From an uncultured bacterium (GTDB taxonomy: Bacteria > Bacillota > Clostridia > Christensenellales > HGM11417): 57,739 nt of DNA. The notes under the pieces are model-generated. The model had not been told where the DNA came from, ran no database searches, and saw nothing but the letters and a program-made list of their open reading frames with translations. A program made the position numbers and the translations under genes. The stretch lies in assembly GCA_905215695.1 (NCBI GenBank), contig CAJMQN010000011.1, positions 1-57,739 on the forward strand. Reading direction: 5' to 3'. Every line of letters starts with the position of its first letter. Within the stretch, counting starts at the first letter, position 1. Below are positions 25,653-34,257 of this stretch, one piece after another.

Positions 25653-25707
25653 TTGACATTATACAGTTTAAAACTGTATAATGTTGTAAAATACAGTTTA
25701 AAACTGT
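25653..25707 (+). promoter_or_regulatory. Promoter with paired repressor operators
   Basis: TTGACA (25653-25658) and TATAAT (25677-25682) are both perfect, with an 18-base spacer. The palindrome ACAGTTTAAAACTGT occurs at 25663-25677, filling the spacer, and again at 25693-25707 downstream. Centres are 30 bases apart, about three helix turns. The adjacent XRE protein is the obvious ligand. Confidence 0.85.
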
Positions 25708-25725
25708 GTGTACAGAGGTGAGATT

Positions 25726-26058
25726 ATGAAAGTATTGGAATTTGACGTTTTTATCGGAAGGGAATTGTTAAATTGCAGGGAGGAGAAGACGATTGCGCTT
25801 GTGTCGCCCAAATTTCTTGTCCCCTGCGGAAATAATACGGAAAACCGACAGGCGCAAAGTTTTTTTTCATTGGAAGCGGCAGGAACTTATTTTGCCGATT
25901 GGTTTGACATCGTAGATAAGAATATGCTGAAAGCCGTCATATATTTGAAAAAACTTTCGAAGAAGAAAGTTTTTCGGGGAGAGGATATTATTCGCGCAAT
26001 CGACGGGATTGACCGAAAAGGATTGGATAACGTCGTGGAATGGGGAGATATTCTATGA
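25726..26058 (+). CDS. Unknown protein of the AT-rich XRE locus
   Basis: 110 residues; I do not recognise the family. It has no signal peptide or membrane segment and looks like a mixed alpha/beta cytoplasmic protein (SFFSLEAAGTYFADWFDIVD, a basic patch LKKLSKKKVFRGEDI). The ATG is preceded by AGAGGTGAG and stands behind a strong, operator-covered promoter. Its stop overlaps the start of the LRR lipoprotein (ATGA). Being the first gene after the regulated promoter, it may be the partner or activator of the XRE system, but no function can be assigned. Confidence 0.7.
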   Translation: MKVLEFDVFIGRELLNCREEKTIALVSPKFLVPCGNNTENRQAQSFFSLEAAGTYFADWFDIVDKNMLKAVIYLKKLSKKKVFRGEDIIRAIDGIDRKGLDNVVEWGDIL

Positions 26059-27020
26059 AGAAAGTAGTGTCTGTTCTGTTGAGCGCGGCTTGTTTGTTGT
26101 TGTTCGGTTCTTGCGGAACGCAGACCGACCGAACCGGATATCCGACAGGTTCGATCAATGTAGGCGTTGTCGTCAACGGCGTTTTGGTCCAAACGCTGTC
26201 AACCGGAGAAAGACAGGGTTATAAAATCAGTCCTCCGGAGCAGCCGACAGATCCTTCCGCAAATGCGGACGCCGAAAAATTTTTTTACGGTTGGTTTCTC
26301 GACGAAGATTTGCAGGTTCCTCTTACGCAGGATACCCTATTTTTCCGGGACGGGGTAATTTACGGCAAATGGATTTATGCGGACACCAGTAAACTCCTTT
26401 TCTCCGTTTCCGGGGGAATCGCTACCGTCGTCGGGATAGAATATTTGGCATATCCTGTTTTGCTGATTCCGAGTTTTTACAATTCTTTTCCGGTGAAGAG
26501 TATCGGGGATAGTGCGTTCTATGGTTTGGGCGAATTAAGAAGAGTGATTGTGAACGAGGGAGTGGAACGAATCGGACGCCACGGGTTTAAGCAGTGCAGT
26601 TCTCTGGAATCCGTGGAGTTGCCTTCGAGCTTAACAAGAATTGAAAATAACGCGTTTGAAGAGTGCCGTAAATTAAAAGAAATTGCGATTCCGAATCATG
26701 TAAAGAGTATTGGGAACTTTGCCTTCTCAATGTGTGAATCACTGACAAATATAAAGCTATCTAACGAAGTCGAAGATTTAGGAATCCAAGTGTTTTGCTA
26801 TTGCAAAATAGTAAGTATCATTATCCCGAAAAGCGTAAAGAACGTGACCGCTTATATGTTTCGCGGATGCGATCAATTGCGGGAAATTTGGTGCGAATCG
26901 TCATATGCCGAAGCGACAGAAAGCGGTTGGGGAGGATTTGGCGAATATTTAGAAGAAAACGTTGCAGTGCATTGGGGGGAGAGTTGGGAATATATTGACG
27001 GTTTACCGGCATTAAAATAG
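26055..27020 (+). CDS. Leucine-rich-repeat (BspA-type) lipoprotein
   Basis: 321 residues. MKKVVSVLLSAACLLLFGSC is a lipoprotein signal with Cys20 lipidated. Residues about 130-290 contain five to six LRR_5 repeats of about 23 residues (KSIGDSAFYGLGELRRVIV, RIENNAFEECRKLKEIAIP, KSIGNFAFSMCESLTNIKLS), as in BspA-like adhesins and clostridial surface proteins. The region before the repeats (AEKFFYGWFLDEDLQVPLTQ) resembles a short List-Bact repeat-like beta fold. The start overlaps the stop of the preceding gene and has GGGGAGA upstream. It is likely displayed on the cell surface for binding, expressed only when the XRE repressor is released. Confidence 0.85.
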   Translation: MKKVVSVLLSAACLLLFGSCGTQTDRTGYPTGSINVGVVVNGVLVQTLSTGERQGYKISPPEQPTDPSANADAEKFFYGWFLDEDLQVPLTQDTLFFRDGVIYGKWIYADTSKLLFSVSGGIATVVGIEYLAYPVLLIPSFYNSFPVKSIGDSAFYGLGELRRVIVNEGVERIGRHGFKQCSSLESVELPSSLTRIENNAFEECRKLKEIAIPNHVKSIGNFAFSMCESLTNIKLSNEVEDLGIQVFCYCKIVSIIIPKSVKNVTAYMFRGCDQLREIWCESSYAEATESGWGGFGEYLEENVAVHWGESWEYIDGLPALK

Positions 27021-27022
27021 TC

Positions 27023-27052
27023 AAGAACCTTCCCGATTACGGGAAGGTTCTT
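27023..27052. terminator. Bidirectional terminator between LRR lipoprotein and gltX
   Basis: AAGAACCTTCCCG (27023-27035) pairs perfectly with CGGGAAGGTTCTT (27040-27052) around ATTA, between two converging genes. Confidence 0.85.
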
Positions 27053-27059
27053 ATTCTCT

Positions 27060-28505
27060 CTATAATCTCTTTGCGGCGGCGTTCAGGCGCTCGACGGTGC
27101 GGGACTTGCCGAGAAGATCCGCCATTTCGGTCGCGCCCCCGGGAGTGTTTTCCTGTCCCGTGATGGCGATACGGAAGGGCCAGAGCACCTGTCCGTTTTT
27201 GAGCCCGGAAGCGCCCACGAAGTTTAAAAGCGTCTCGTGCAGGAAGGCATTGTTCCAATCTTTCTCCGGAATTGCCTCGCAGGTCGCCGCGAGCTTGGGG
27301 AGAAGTTCTTTAGCGAGCGCGCCCGTCGCTTTCAGCTTTGGTTTTTCGAAGAGCGCAAGGTCAAAATCGCCGTACTCTTCGAGAAAGTTCACCTTTTCGG
27401 GAATTTCCGCAAAGGTTTCGATTCTTGTTTTCAAAAGCGCGGACAGCTTTTTATAGTCGTACTTGCCCGCGATTTTGCTCTGCTCGTACCAAGGCGTCGC
27501 GAGGGCGTTGAAGGCGTCCTCGTCCATTTCCTTGAGATATTCTCCGTTCAGCCAGCGGAGCTTTGCCTTGTCGAAAATGGCGGGGGAACGGTTGAGACCC
27601 GCGAGACTGAAGGATTCTTTGAGCTCCTCAAAGGACATCTTTTCGCGGTTGTCCTTGGGGCTCCAACCGAGGAGCGCGATATAGTTGACGAGCGCGTCCT
27701 TTAAAAAACCTTCCTTCACGAGGTCGTTATAGGAGGGGTCGCCGTAGCGCTTGGAGAGCTTGTGCTGCGCGTCCCGCATGACGGGGGGGAGGTGAATGTA
27801 GTGCGGGCGCTCCCAGCCGAAGGCGTCGTAAATCAGGTTGTATTTCGGCGTGCTTGAAAGATATTCGGTGCCGCGAATGACGTAGTTGATCTTCATGAGA
27901 TGATCGTCGATGACGTTCGCGAAGTTGTAGGTCGGCATGCCGTCCGACTTTAAGAGGATATTGTCCTCGAGATCTTTCAGCTCGACGGAGATTTCTCCGA
28001 ATACAAGGTCCTCATAGCTCGACGTGCCCACTTCCGGAATATTCTGACGAATGACATAGGGTTCGCCCGCGTCCAATCTGCGCTGAACTTCTTCGGGGGA
28101 GAGGGAAAGGCAGTGCTTGTCGTATCTGCGCTGTCCGTTCTCGTCGGTGAGGGATTCGAGGCGTTCTTTGGTGCAGAAACAGTAGTACGCCCCGCCGAGC
28201 TCGACGAGCTTTTTTGCGTATTCCGCGTAGATTTCCCTGCGCTCGGACTGCACGTAGGGTCCGTAGGGACCCCCCTTCTCGCCGCCCTCGTCGTAGTCGA
28301 GACCGCTGTCTTTTAGGGTGGAATAGATGATCTCCACCGCGCCTTCGACGTAGCGTTCGAGGTCGGTGTCCTCGATGCGCAAAACAAAGTCGCCCTTGTT
28401 CTTTTTGGCGAAGAGGTAGGCGTACAGCGCGGTGCGCAATCCGCCGATATGCAGATACCCCGTGGGGCTGGGTGCGAAACGTGTTCTGACTCTCTCGTCT
28501 TTCAT
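27060..28505 (-). CDS. gltX: Glutamyl-tRNA synthetase
   Basis: 481 residues, full length. It charges tRNA-Glu (and possibly tRNA-Gln where amidation is used). The class I signatures are PSPTGYLHIGG (12-22) and KLSKR (249-253), the common GluRS variant of KMSKS. RIEDTD (43-48) and the C-terminal helical anticodon domain follow. The ATG overlaps the stop of radC (ATGA), so gltX is translated with radC, an unusual partner. It ends eight bases from the shared bidirectional terminator. Confidence 0.96.
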   Translation of the reverse strand: MKDERVRTRFAPSPTGYLHIGGLRTALYAYLFAKKNKGDFVLRIEDTDLERYVEGAVEIIYSTLKDSGLDYDEGGEKGGPYGPYVQSERREIYAEYAKKLVELGGAYYCFCTKERLESLTDENGQRRYDKHCLSLSPEEVQRRLDAGEPYVIRQNIPEVGTSSYEDLVFGEISVELKDLEDNILLKSDGMPTYNFANVIDDHLMKINYVIRGTEYLSSTPKYNLIYDAFGWERPHYIHLPPVMRDAQHKLSKRYGDPSYNDLVKEGFLKDALVNYIALLGWSPKDNREKMSFEELKESFSLAGLNRSPAIFDKAKLRWLNGEYLKEMDEDAFNALATPWYEQSKIAGKYDYKKLSALLKTRIETFAEIPEKVNFLEEYGDFDLALFEKPKLKATGALAKELLPKLAATCEAIPEKDWNNAFLHETLLNFVGASGLKNGQVLWPFRIAITGQENTPGGATEMADLLGKSRTVERLNAAAKRL

Positions 28506-29251
28506 AGTAAAAATCCTCCGATATTTTGCAGCATACGCGCGGATTTCTCCGTGTTGAACTTGTCCTGCAACTGTTCGATCTTGCCGTCTTTGAAATAGCT
28601 GTAGTACTCGTTTCCCGCTATGACGATATGGTCGAGGAGAGAAATTTCTACATAGTTGAGCGCCTTGTACAGCGTTTCGGTCAGCACGTTGTCCTCAATC
28701 GTGGGTTCGGGCGTGCCCGAAGGGTGATTGTGCGCGATGACGACGCCGGTCGAATTGAATTTGAGCGCGTGGTTGACGATGGACCGAATGTTGACGGAGG
28801 TCTGATTGACCGTTCCGGTGGACAGGATGTCGTGGCGTATGTAGTACATCTGCGAATCCAAGCAGAGAACCAAAAGCTGTTCCTTCTCCTGATAGCGCAG
28901 CTGCTTTTTGACAAATTCGACGCAGGCGCTGTGTTTCTTGAGGTTGAGCTTTTCGGTGTCTTCCTGCGATACATAGTATTCCACAAATTGCTTGAGAAAA
29001 GACAGGAAAGTTGCGGTATTTTCTCCCACGCCTTTGATTTCCATCAGATACTGCGGGTCAGTCTTCAGCAGTTGATTGATGGAACCGTATCGGGACAGCA
29101 GGTCGTGCGCGAGCGCGTTGGTGTCCTTGTACGGAATACAGTAATAAAGAGCCATCTCTAATATTTCATGCGGCTGAAAGCTCTTCAGCCCGTTTTGGTT
29201 GAAACGCTCCTTCATTCGTTTTCTGTGTTCCTCGTGAAGATTCTCCGCCAT
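28502..29251 (-). CDS. radC: RadC-family JAMM/MPN-domain protein
   Basis: 249 residues. An N-terminal helix-hairpin-helix region (EIKGVGENTATFLSF, 71-85) is followed by the JAMM metal motif HNHPSG (174-179) with Asp187. The family is widespread in bacteria. Despite the name, its role in DNA repair is doubtful, and members also occur on mobile elements. It is the first gene of a two-gene minus-strand operon with gltX. Divergent to it is the dipeptidase gene. No convincing -35 is seen, though TAAAAT lies about 30 bases before the start. Confidence 0.9.
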   Translation of the reverse strand: MAENLHEEHRKRMKERFNQNGLKSFQPHEILEMALYYCIPYKDTNALAHDLLSRYGSINQLLKTDPQYLMEIKGVGENTATFLSFLKQFVEYYVSQEDTEKLNLKKHSACVEFVKKQLRYQEKEQLLVLCLDSQMYYIRHDILSTGTVNQTSVNIRSIVNHALKFNSTGVVIAHNHPSGTPEPTIEDNVLTETLYKALNYVEISLLDHIVIAGNEYYSYFKDGKIEQLQDKFNTEKSARMLQNIGGFLL

Positions 29252-29351
29252 GCGTCACTCCATGTTGTTTTATTTTGCCTTTCTATTTTAGCATATTTTG
29301 TAAAAAAAAGGTATTATTTTCGATGTGTTTATGATATGATAGGAGAGAAGA

Positions 29352-29378
29352 ATGCAAAAGGCAGGGTTTTGGCTTTGA
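29352..29378 (+). CDS. Tiny leader reading frame coupled to the dipeptidase gene
   Basis: ATG at 29352 follows AGGAG with a 6-base spacing and encodes only MQKAGFWL before TGA at 29376-29378. That stop overlaps the TTG (29375-29377) which best fits as the start of the next gene. The frame may exist to load ribosomes onto a weak TTG start. A chance frame cannot be excluded. Confidence 0.4.
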   Translation: MQKAGFWL

Positions 29379-30622
29379 GAAAGTATGAAAACGAGATAAA
29401 AAACAGTTTACAGAAACTCCTTTCCTTCCCGAGCGTACAGGAACCCGCAGAGGAGGGCATGCCCTTCGGGAAACCCGTCCACGACGCGCTCCGCTATATG
29501 CTCGACCTTGGCGAGACATTTGGGTTCCGTTCCAAAGAGCTCGAGGGATACGCCGGGCACGTCGAATGGGGAGAGGGAGAGATTCTCGGAATACTGACCC
29601 ATCTCGACGTTGTGCCCGCGGGTTCGGACTGGACGGTTCCCCCCTTTGCTGCGACCTTTCGGGAGGGCAAAATCTTCGGAAGGGGAATTCTCGACGACAA
29701 GGGTCCCGCCGTCGCCGTGCTGTACGCCATGAAACGGCTCAAAGAGGAAGGGTTTGTGCCCAAAAAGAGGATTCGACTCATCATGGGTTGCAACGAGGAG
29801 ACGGGCTGGAAGTGCATGCAATACTACATGGCGCACGAGGAGATGCCCGCAGTGGGATTTTCCCCGGACGGAGATTTTCCGGTGATTCACTGCGAAAAGG
29901 GCGTTTTGAACGTGCGGTTGACCTTCCACGGGATTTCGCCCGCGCTCCGGGAGCTCTCGGGAGGCGAGCGTGTGAACATGGTGCCCGACCGCGCGCGCGC
30001 GCGCTTTGAAAGGGAAGGGAGGATTGTCGAACTTTCGGAGACAGGAATCTCTTCGCACGGCAGTCAGCCGCAGAAGGGGGAGAGCGCGGTCTTTAAAATC
30101 CTGAAGAAACTTGCGGGGATTGATCCCGTTATCGACCTCTTAAACGAGCGGATTACGGACACCTTTTACGGCGAACACTGCGGACTTGCGCTCTCGGACG
30201 AAAAGTCGGGGAGACTCACGCTCAATCTCGGACTCATCGAGAAGAAGGGGGACGACCTTGCGGTCGGATTGGATATTCGATACCCGGTGAGCATTCGGAG
30301 AGAGGAGATTTTGGAGCGGCTGAAAGTCTTTGGCGCGGACATTGAGGTGACAGGGAGCCATGACAGCCTGTACGTTGACCCGGACTCCGAACTTGTGAGA
30401 ACGCTGCTCGATTCCTATAGCAGAGTGACGGGAGAGAAGGGAGAGTCCGTTGCCATCGGCGGCGCGACCTATGCGCGCATTTTGAAAAACGGCGTGGCGT
30501 TCGGACCCGTATTCCCGGACGAGGAACAGACGATTCACAAGGCGGACGAACACACGACGGAGGAAAACTTTTTCAAGATGTGCGAAATCTATTGCGACGC
30601 GATACGGCATCTCGCAGAATAA
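29375..30622 (+). CDS. M20-family dipeptidase (Sapep/PepV type)
   Basis: 415 residues from TTG 29375, with GGCAGGG at the right distance. An in-frame ATG at 29336 has no ribosome binding site, and family proteins usually begin close to the KYENEIKNSLQKLLSFPSVQ region. Metal-binding motifs of the M20 dizinc fold are visible: THLDVVPAG (His, Asp), GRGILDDKGP (bridging Asp), NEETGW (catalytic Glu pair), and a C-terminal IHKADEH. It should cleave dipeptides in the cytoplasm. The lid domain between is somewhat short. A strong terminator follows. Confidence 0.88.
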   Translation: MRKYENEIKNSLQKLLSFPSVQEPAEEGMPFGKPVHDALRYMLDLGETFGFRSKELEGYAGHVEWGEGEILGILTHLDVVPAGSDWTVPPFAATFREGKIFGRGILDDKGPAVAVLYAMKRLKEEGFVPKKRIRLIMGCNEETGWKCMQYYMAHEEMPAVGFSPDGDFPVIHCEKGVLNVRLTFHGISPALRELSGGERVNMVPDRARARFEREGRIVELSETGISSHGSQPQKGESAVFKILKKLAGIDPVIDLLNERITDTFYGEHCGLALSDEKSGRLTLNLGLIEKKGDDLAVGLDIRYPVSIRREEILERLKVFGADIEVTGSHDSLYVDPDSELVRTLLDSYSRVTGEKGESVAIGGATYARILKNGVAFGPVFPDEEQTIHKADEHTTEENFFKMCEIYCDAIRHLAE

Positions 30623-30637
30623 AAACTCGGACGCTGT

Positions 30638-30667
30638 GCCCGGCAGGAAACTGCCGGGCTTTTTTTA
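30638..30667 (+). terminator. Terminator of the dipeptidase gene
   Basis: GCCCGGCAG (30638-30646) pairs with CTGCCGGGC (30651-30659) around GAAA, followed by TTTTTTT. Confidence 0.95.
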
Positions 30668-30725
30668 TTTTCCTTTTTGCGGCACGGGGCATTTCATCGG
30701 TTGGACGAAGAAAAAATGCGCGGAG

Positions 30726-30754
30726 GTATATTTTTTCGGGATTCGGTCAAACAT
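30726..30754 (+). promoter_or_regulatory. Possible forespore (sigma-F/G type) promoter of spoIIR
   Basis: GTATA (30726-30730) and GGTCAAACAT (30745-30754) are spaced by 14 bases. They resemble the GywTA and GGnnAnAnT elements of sigma-F/sigma-G promoters, though the -10 is imperfect. No good sigma-A promoter is seen in this 120-base gap, and spoIIR is known to be forespore-specific. Confidence 0.4.
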
Positions 30755-30790
30755 TCCACCTGAAAATCCGTATTTTCGGAGGGGTAAAAC

Positions 30791-31330
30791 ATGAAAAAGA
30801 ACGTGTGGATTGCGCTGCTGCTTGTATGCGTCTGTTTCGGACTGCTGTTTGGCGGCGGGTTGAAGGAGAAGCCGAATCCCGAATTTTTGAGAATACATAT
30901 CCGGGCGGACAGCAACGACCCGAACGCCCAGGATATCAAGTACATCGTGAAGGACGCTATCACCCGCGACCTCGCCCCCAAACTTGCCGATTGCGACACC
31001 AAGGACAAGGCGATGGAAGTGGTGCGGAAAAATCTTGATAATTTCCGAACGATTGCAGACAATGTACTTATCAAAAACGGTTTTGACTACGTTTCAAGCG
31101 TGCGTCTGGCTGCCGAAGAGTTCCCCGAGAGGACTTACGAAGAGCTGACCCTGCCCGCGGGCGTCTATGATGCGCTCATCATCGAATTGGGATCGGGCGA
31201 GGGGCAGAATTGGTGGTGTGTGGTCTATCCCCCGCTCTGCTTCGTGGGCTACGAGGGAAACGGCGGAAGCGGTCTGACGTATCGCAGCAAACTTGTCGAA
31301 ATCATTGAATCGTTTTTCAAAAATAAGTGA
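30791..31330 (+). CDS. spoIIR: Stage II sporulation protein R
   Basis: 179 residues. An N-terminal membrane/signal segment (5-22) is followed by EFLRIHIRADSNDPNAQDIK and the C-terminal LPAGVYDALIIELGSGEG with GQNWWCVVYPPLCF, the SpoIIR signature. In sporulating Bacillota it is made in the forespore, secreted into the space between the cells, and triggers SpoIIGA to process pro-sigma-E. CGGAGGGG precedes the ATG. The sleB gene starts 16 bases after its stop, so an early forespore signal protein and a late germination enzyme share a transcript here. Confidence 0.93.
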   Translation: MKKNVWIALLLVCVCFGLLFGGGLKEKPNPEFLRIHIRADSNDPNAQDIKYIVKDAITRDLAPKLADCDTKDKAMEVVRKNLDNFRTIADNVLIKNGFDYVSSVRLAAEEFPERTYEELTLPAGVYDALIIELGSGEGQNWWCVVYPPLCFVGYEGNGGSGLTYRSKLVEIIESFFKNK

Positions 31331-31346
31331 GAAAAGAGGAAGGTTT

Positions 31347-32048
31347 ATGAAAAAGTTTGTAAAAATCATGGCAATCGTACTCTGCATTGCGACCGCTTTT
31401 TCGGTGACCGGGTATTTCGTCTATCAAAATACCGTCATCGAAGCCGCGATTATCAAGCAGGGAAGCACCGATACCGCGACGATCAAGACCATTCAGACCA
31501 AGCTCAAGAGGTGGGGCTACTATACCGGCTCCGTTGACGGGATTTACGGGAGCAAGACCGTTGCCGCAGTCAAGTACTTCCAACGCAAAAACGGTCTGGC
31601 ACAGGACGGCGTCGTCGGTCCCGCGACCGCGAAAGCGCTCGGAATTACGCTCAGCTCTTCGGGTTCGACTACGACGGGAGGAAGCGGAAGCTACAATTCG
31701 AGCGACCTCTATCTTCTCGCCAAGGTCATCTACGCCGAAGCGAGAGGGGAGCCCTACGTCGGAAAGGTCGCAGTGGGCGCCGTGGTCCTAAACCGCGTCA
31801 AGAACGCGAATTTCCCGAACACCATTGCGGGCGTCGTCTATCAGCCCTGGGCGTTCACGGCGGTGCACGACGGGCAGATCAACCTGAACCCCGACGAGAC
31901 CTGCAAGAAGGCGGCGCAGGACGCGCTCAACGGTTGGGATCCGACCTACGGCAGTATCTATTACTACAATCCGCGGACCGCGACGAGCAGTTGGATTTTC
32001 TCCCGCAAGACCACGGTGGTCATCGGGAAACACACCTTTGCAGTGTAA
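31347..32048 (+). CDS. sleB: Spore cortex-lytic enzyme SleB
   Basis: 233 residues from ATG 31347 (GGAAGG upstream). A signal segment (5-28) is followed by a peptidoglycan-binding domain (about 42-97, TIKTIQTKLKRWGYYTGSVD with GIYGSKTVAAVKYFQRKNG) and the hydrolase_2/SleB domain (about 118-233). The catalytic Glu lies in VIYAEARGEPYVGKVAVGAV. It is a lytic transglycosylase that degrades cortex peptidoglycan at germination. The next gene, ypeB, encodes the partner needed for its deposition and stability in the spore, the same pairing as in Bacillus. Confidence 0.95.
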   Translation: MKKFVKIMAIVLCIATAFSVTGYFVYQNTVIEAAIIKQGSTDTATIKTIQTKLKRWGYYTGSVDGIYGSKTVAAVKYFQRKNGLAQDGVVGPATAKALGITLSSSGSTTTGGSGSYNSSDLYLLAKVIYAEARGEPYVGKVAVGAVVLNRVKNANFPNTIAGVVYQPWAFTAVHDGQINLNPDETCKKAAQDALNGWDPTYGSIYYYNPRTATSSWIFSRKTTVVIGKHTFAV

Positions 32049-32063
32049 TCGGAGGATTCGGAT

Positions 32064-34166
32064 ATGCAGGAACAGAAAAAGAAGAATCAGAAGAAGGGCG
32101 CTTCGGGAAGCTCCAAGAGCGCGAAACCCGCTGAAAGAAAGGAGCAGGACGACTTCGAAAAGAAGGTAGAGCGCGCGATTCACGCCGAGAAAGCGGAGCG
32201 CGCCGAAAAGACCGAAAGAGCGAAGGAAGCCAAGAAGGAAGTGCAGAAAGAGGCGGACAAGAAGGCGATCAAGAGCGAAAAGCGCGCCAAAGAACTTTCC
32301 GCTAAGAAGAAGGCAAAGCTCCGCAAGCTCGAGGCAAAGCGCAAGGCGCGTGCGGAGAAGATTGCCGCACGGCACGAGGCGAGAGCCGCCAAGCTTGAGC
32401 GCAAGAGGGCGGAACGCGCCGCCAAACTCGAGGCGAAAAAGAAGAAGATTTCCGCAAAGACCAGAAGGGGTCGCGCGGACGACAACGAAAAGATCCGCGT
32501 CCGCGAGGCGAAACTCGCCGAGCGGCAGAAGATTCGCGAGGCAAAGCTCGAAGCGAAAAAGCAGAAGAAGGAACTGCGGCTCGAAAACCGCCGCCGCCGC
32601 AAGGCGAAGCACGCGCACTTAAAGCACGCGACTCCCTCCGAGAAAAAGCGCATGGTCGCGCAGATTAAGGCGGAAAAGGAGCGCAAGCGGAACGCAAAGC
32701 GGGAAGAAGCCAAGGCGCGCAGGCTCGAAAAGGAGCGTGTCAAGGCGGAGCGCAGAGCGGAGAAGGACGAGGCGAAACGCATGCGCAGGGAGGACCGGGA
32801 AAACCGCCGCGCCGCCCAGCCCATTTTCAAGAGCCGGCGGCACGTGGCGATGTTTGCGGCAGTCTGCTCGGTATTCGTCATCTTCTCCGGACTTCTCGGA
32901 TTCTCGACGGTGTATTTCCGCCGTCAGAAGGACCAAATGACCCAACAGCTCAACAACGTCTATGAGCGCGCGTTCTACGATTTGGTAGATAATATGAACA
33001 ACCTCTCCGTCAAGCTCTCCAAACTCATGATTTCGACGGGAGAGGATTCGGAGCGCTACCTTGTGGACGTCATTCGTCAGTCCGACGCGACCGCCACAAA
33101 CCTCTCTTCCATTCCCGTTGCGGAGGATTCCATCCTCAACACGATGAAGTACGTCAATCAGCTCGGCGATTTCTGTAGCTATCTGCAAAAGAAACTCGCA
33201 AACGGCGGGACGCTTTCGGAGGGCGATATCGAGAATATCGAAAAGCTCTACGATATCAATGTCATGCTGTACGCGCAGATGAACGACTTTTACGCGCGGG
33301 TCATGGCGGGATACCGTTTCACGGACAACCTCTCGCAGGATATGATCTACAATAACCCCATGAGCGATGCGTTCAACGAGATTCAGAACGGCTCGATCGA
33401 ATATCCGAAACTCATCTATGACGGACCCTTCTCCGAATCGGTTATTAACGCCGATTTCAAGGGACTCGAGGGGCTTGAGGAGGTCTCCAAAGAGACAGCG
33501 CAGGAACGACTCAACGGCTTCCTGTCCGCCTTAAATCCTGCGGACATCTCCTATGAATCCATGACGGACGCCAAGATGGCGACCTATAACTTCAACGTCA
33601 ACGTGGGCGGAGAAAACGTCTATGCGCAGGTCTCCAAGCTCGGCGGCAATCTCGTGCTCTTCAACAATTCCCGCGCGCTCGACAACTTCGACGTGTCGGT
33701 GGAGGAGTGCGTGCAGAAGGCGGAAGACTATGTCGCCTCGATCGGCTACGAGAACATGAAGGCGGTTTGGTCATCGGACTATAACGGTTATGTCTATGTC
33801 AACGTGGTCGCGGAGCAGGGCGGCGTTCTGATCTATCCCGACATGATTAAAATTAAGGTCGCCCGCGACAACGGCGAGATTCTCGGATTCGACGCGCTGA
33901 CCTATTATATGAATCACACCGAGCGCAAGCTCGAGAGCCCCGCGCTCTCCGCGCTCAAGGCGAGACAGAAGATTTCCTCCAAACTCGACATCGAGAGTGA
34001 AAAACTCGTTCTCATTCCCATGGACGGCGGAAAGGAGTCGCTCTGCTATGAGTTCTACGGAACCTACCGCGACATGCTCTATTTCGTATTCGCGGACGCG
34101 AACACTGGCAAGGAGCTCAACGTCTATCGCGTCATCGACTCCGAGAGCGGCGCGCTGGTCATGTAA
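32064..34166 (+). CDS. ypeB: Germination protein YpeB with a long charged N-terminal extension
   Basis: 700 residues, about 250 more than usual YpeB proteins. Residues about 286-700 are a recognisable YpeB: after a membrane segment (260-285, VAMFAAVCSVFVIFSGLLGF) come the helical part and C-terminal PepSY-like repeats (SVEECVQKAEDYVASIGYEN; KARQKISSKLDIESEKLVLI). YpeB protects and localises SleB. The first 258 residues are almost only Lys, Arg, Glu, Ala and Asp with E/K pairs four apart, as in single alpha-helix (ER/K) domains, and lie on the cytoplasmic side. This extension is not part of the family as I know it. GGAGGATTCGGAT lies upstream of the ATG, 16 bases after sleB. Confidence 0.92.
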   Translation: MQEQKKKNQKKGASGSSKSAKPAERKEQDDFEKKVERAIHAEKAERAEKTERAKEAKKEVQKEADKKAIKSEKRAKELSAKKKAKLRKLEAKRKARAEKIAARHEARAAKLERKRAERAAKLEAKKKKISAKTRRGRADDNEKIRVREAKLAERQKIREAKLEAKKQKKELRLENRRRRKAKHAHLKHATPSEKKRMVAQIKAEKERKRNAKREEAKARRLEKERVKAERRAEKDEAKRMRREDRENRRAAQPIFKSRRHVAMFAAVCSVFVIFSGLLGFSTVYFRRQKDQMTQQLNNVYERAFYDLVDNMNNLSVKLSKLMISTGEDSERYLVDVIRQSDATATNLSSIPVAEDSILNTMKYVNQLGDFCSYLQKKLANGGTLSEGDIENIEKLYDINVMLYAQMNDFYARVMAGYRFTDNLSQDMIYNNPMSDAFNEIQNGSIEYPKLIYDGPFSESVINADFKGLEGLEEVSKETAQERLNGFLSALNPADISYESMTDAKMATYNFNVNVGGENVYAQVSKLGGNLVLFNNSRALDNFDVSVEECVQKAEDYVASIGYENMKAVWSSDYNGYVYVNVVAEQGGVLIYPDMIKIKVARDNGEILGFDALTYYMNHTERKLESPALSALKARQKISSKLDIESEKLVLIPMDGGKESLCYEFYGTYRDMLYFVFADANTGKELNVYRVIDSESGALVM

Positions 34167-34186
34167 CGGAACACAACGGATAAATT

Positions 34187-34222
34187 ACACGCCGTGCGGA
34201 AACGCGCGGCGTGTTCTTTTTT
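34187..34222 (+). terminator. Terminator of spoIIR-sleB-ypeB
   Basis: ACACGCCG (34187-34194) pairs with CGGCGTGT (34207-34214), with an inner GCG/CGC pair closed by GAAA, followed by TCTTTTTT. Confidence 0.9.
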
Positions 34223-34257
34223 ATTATCGGAAAAAATTTTTTTCGCTTGTGAACAAA

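Noticed and set aside
32180..32881. Hydrophobic Ser/Phe-rich frame opposite ypeB
   Set aside because: A mirror of the Lys/Glu/Arg repeats of the YpeB extension, not a real membrane protein.
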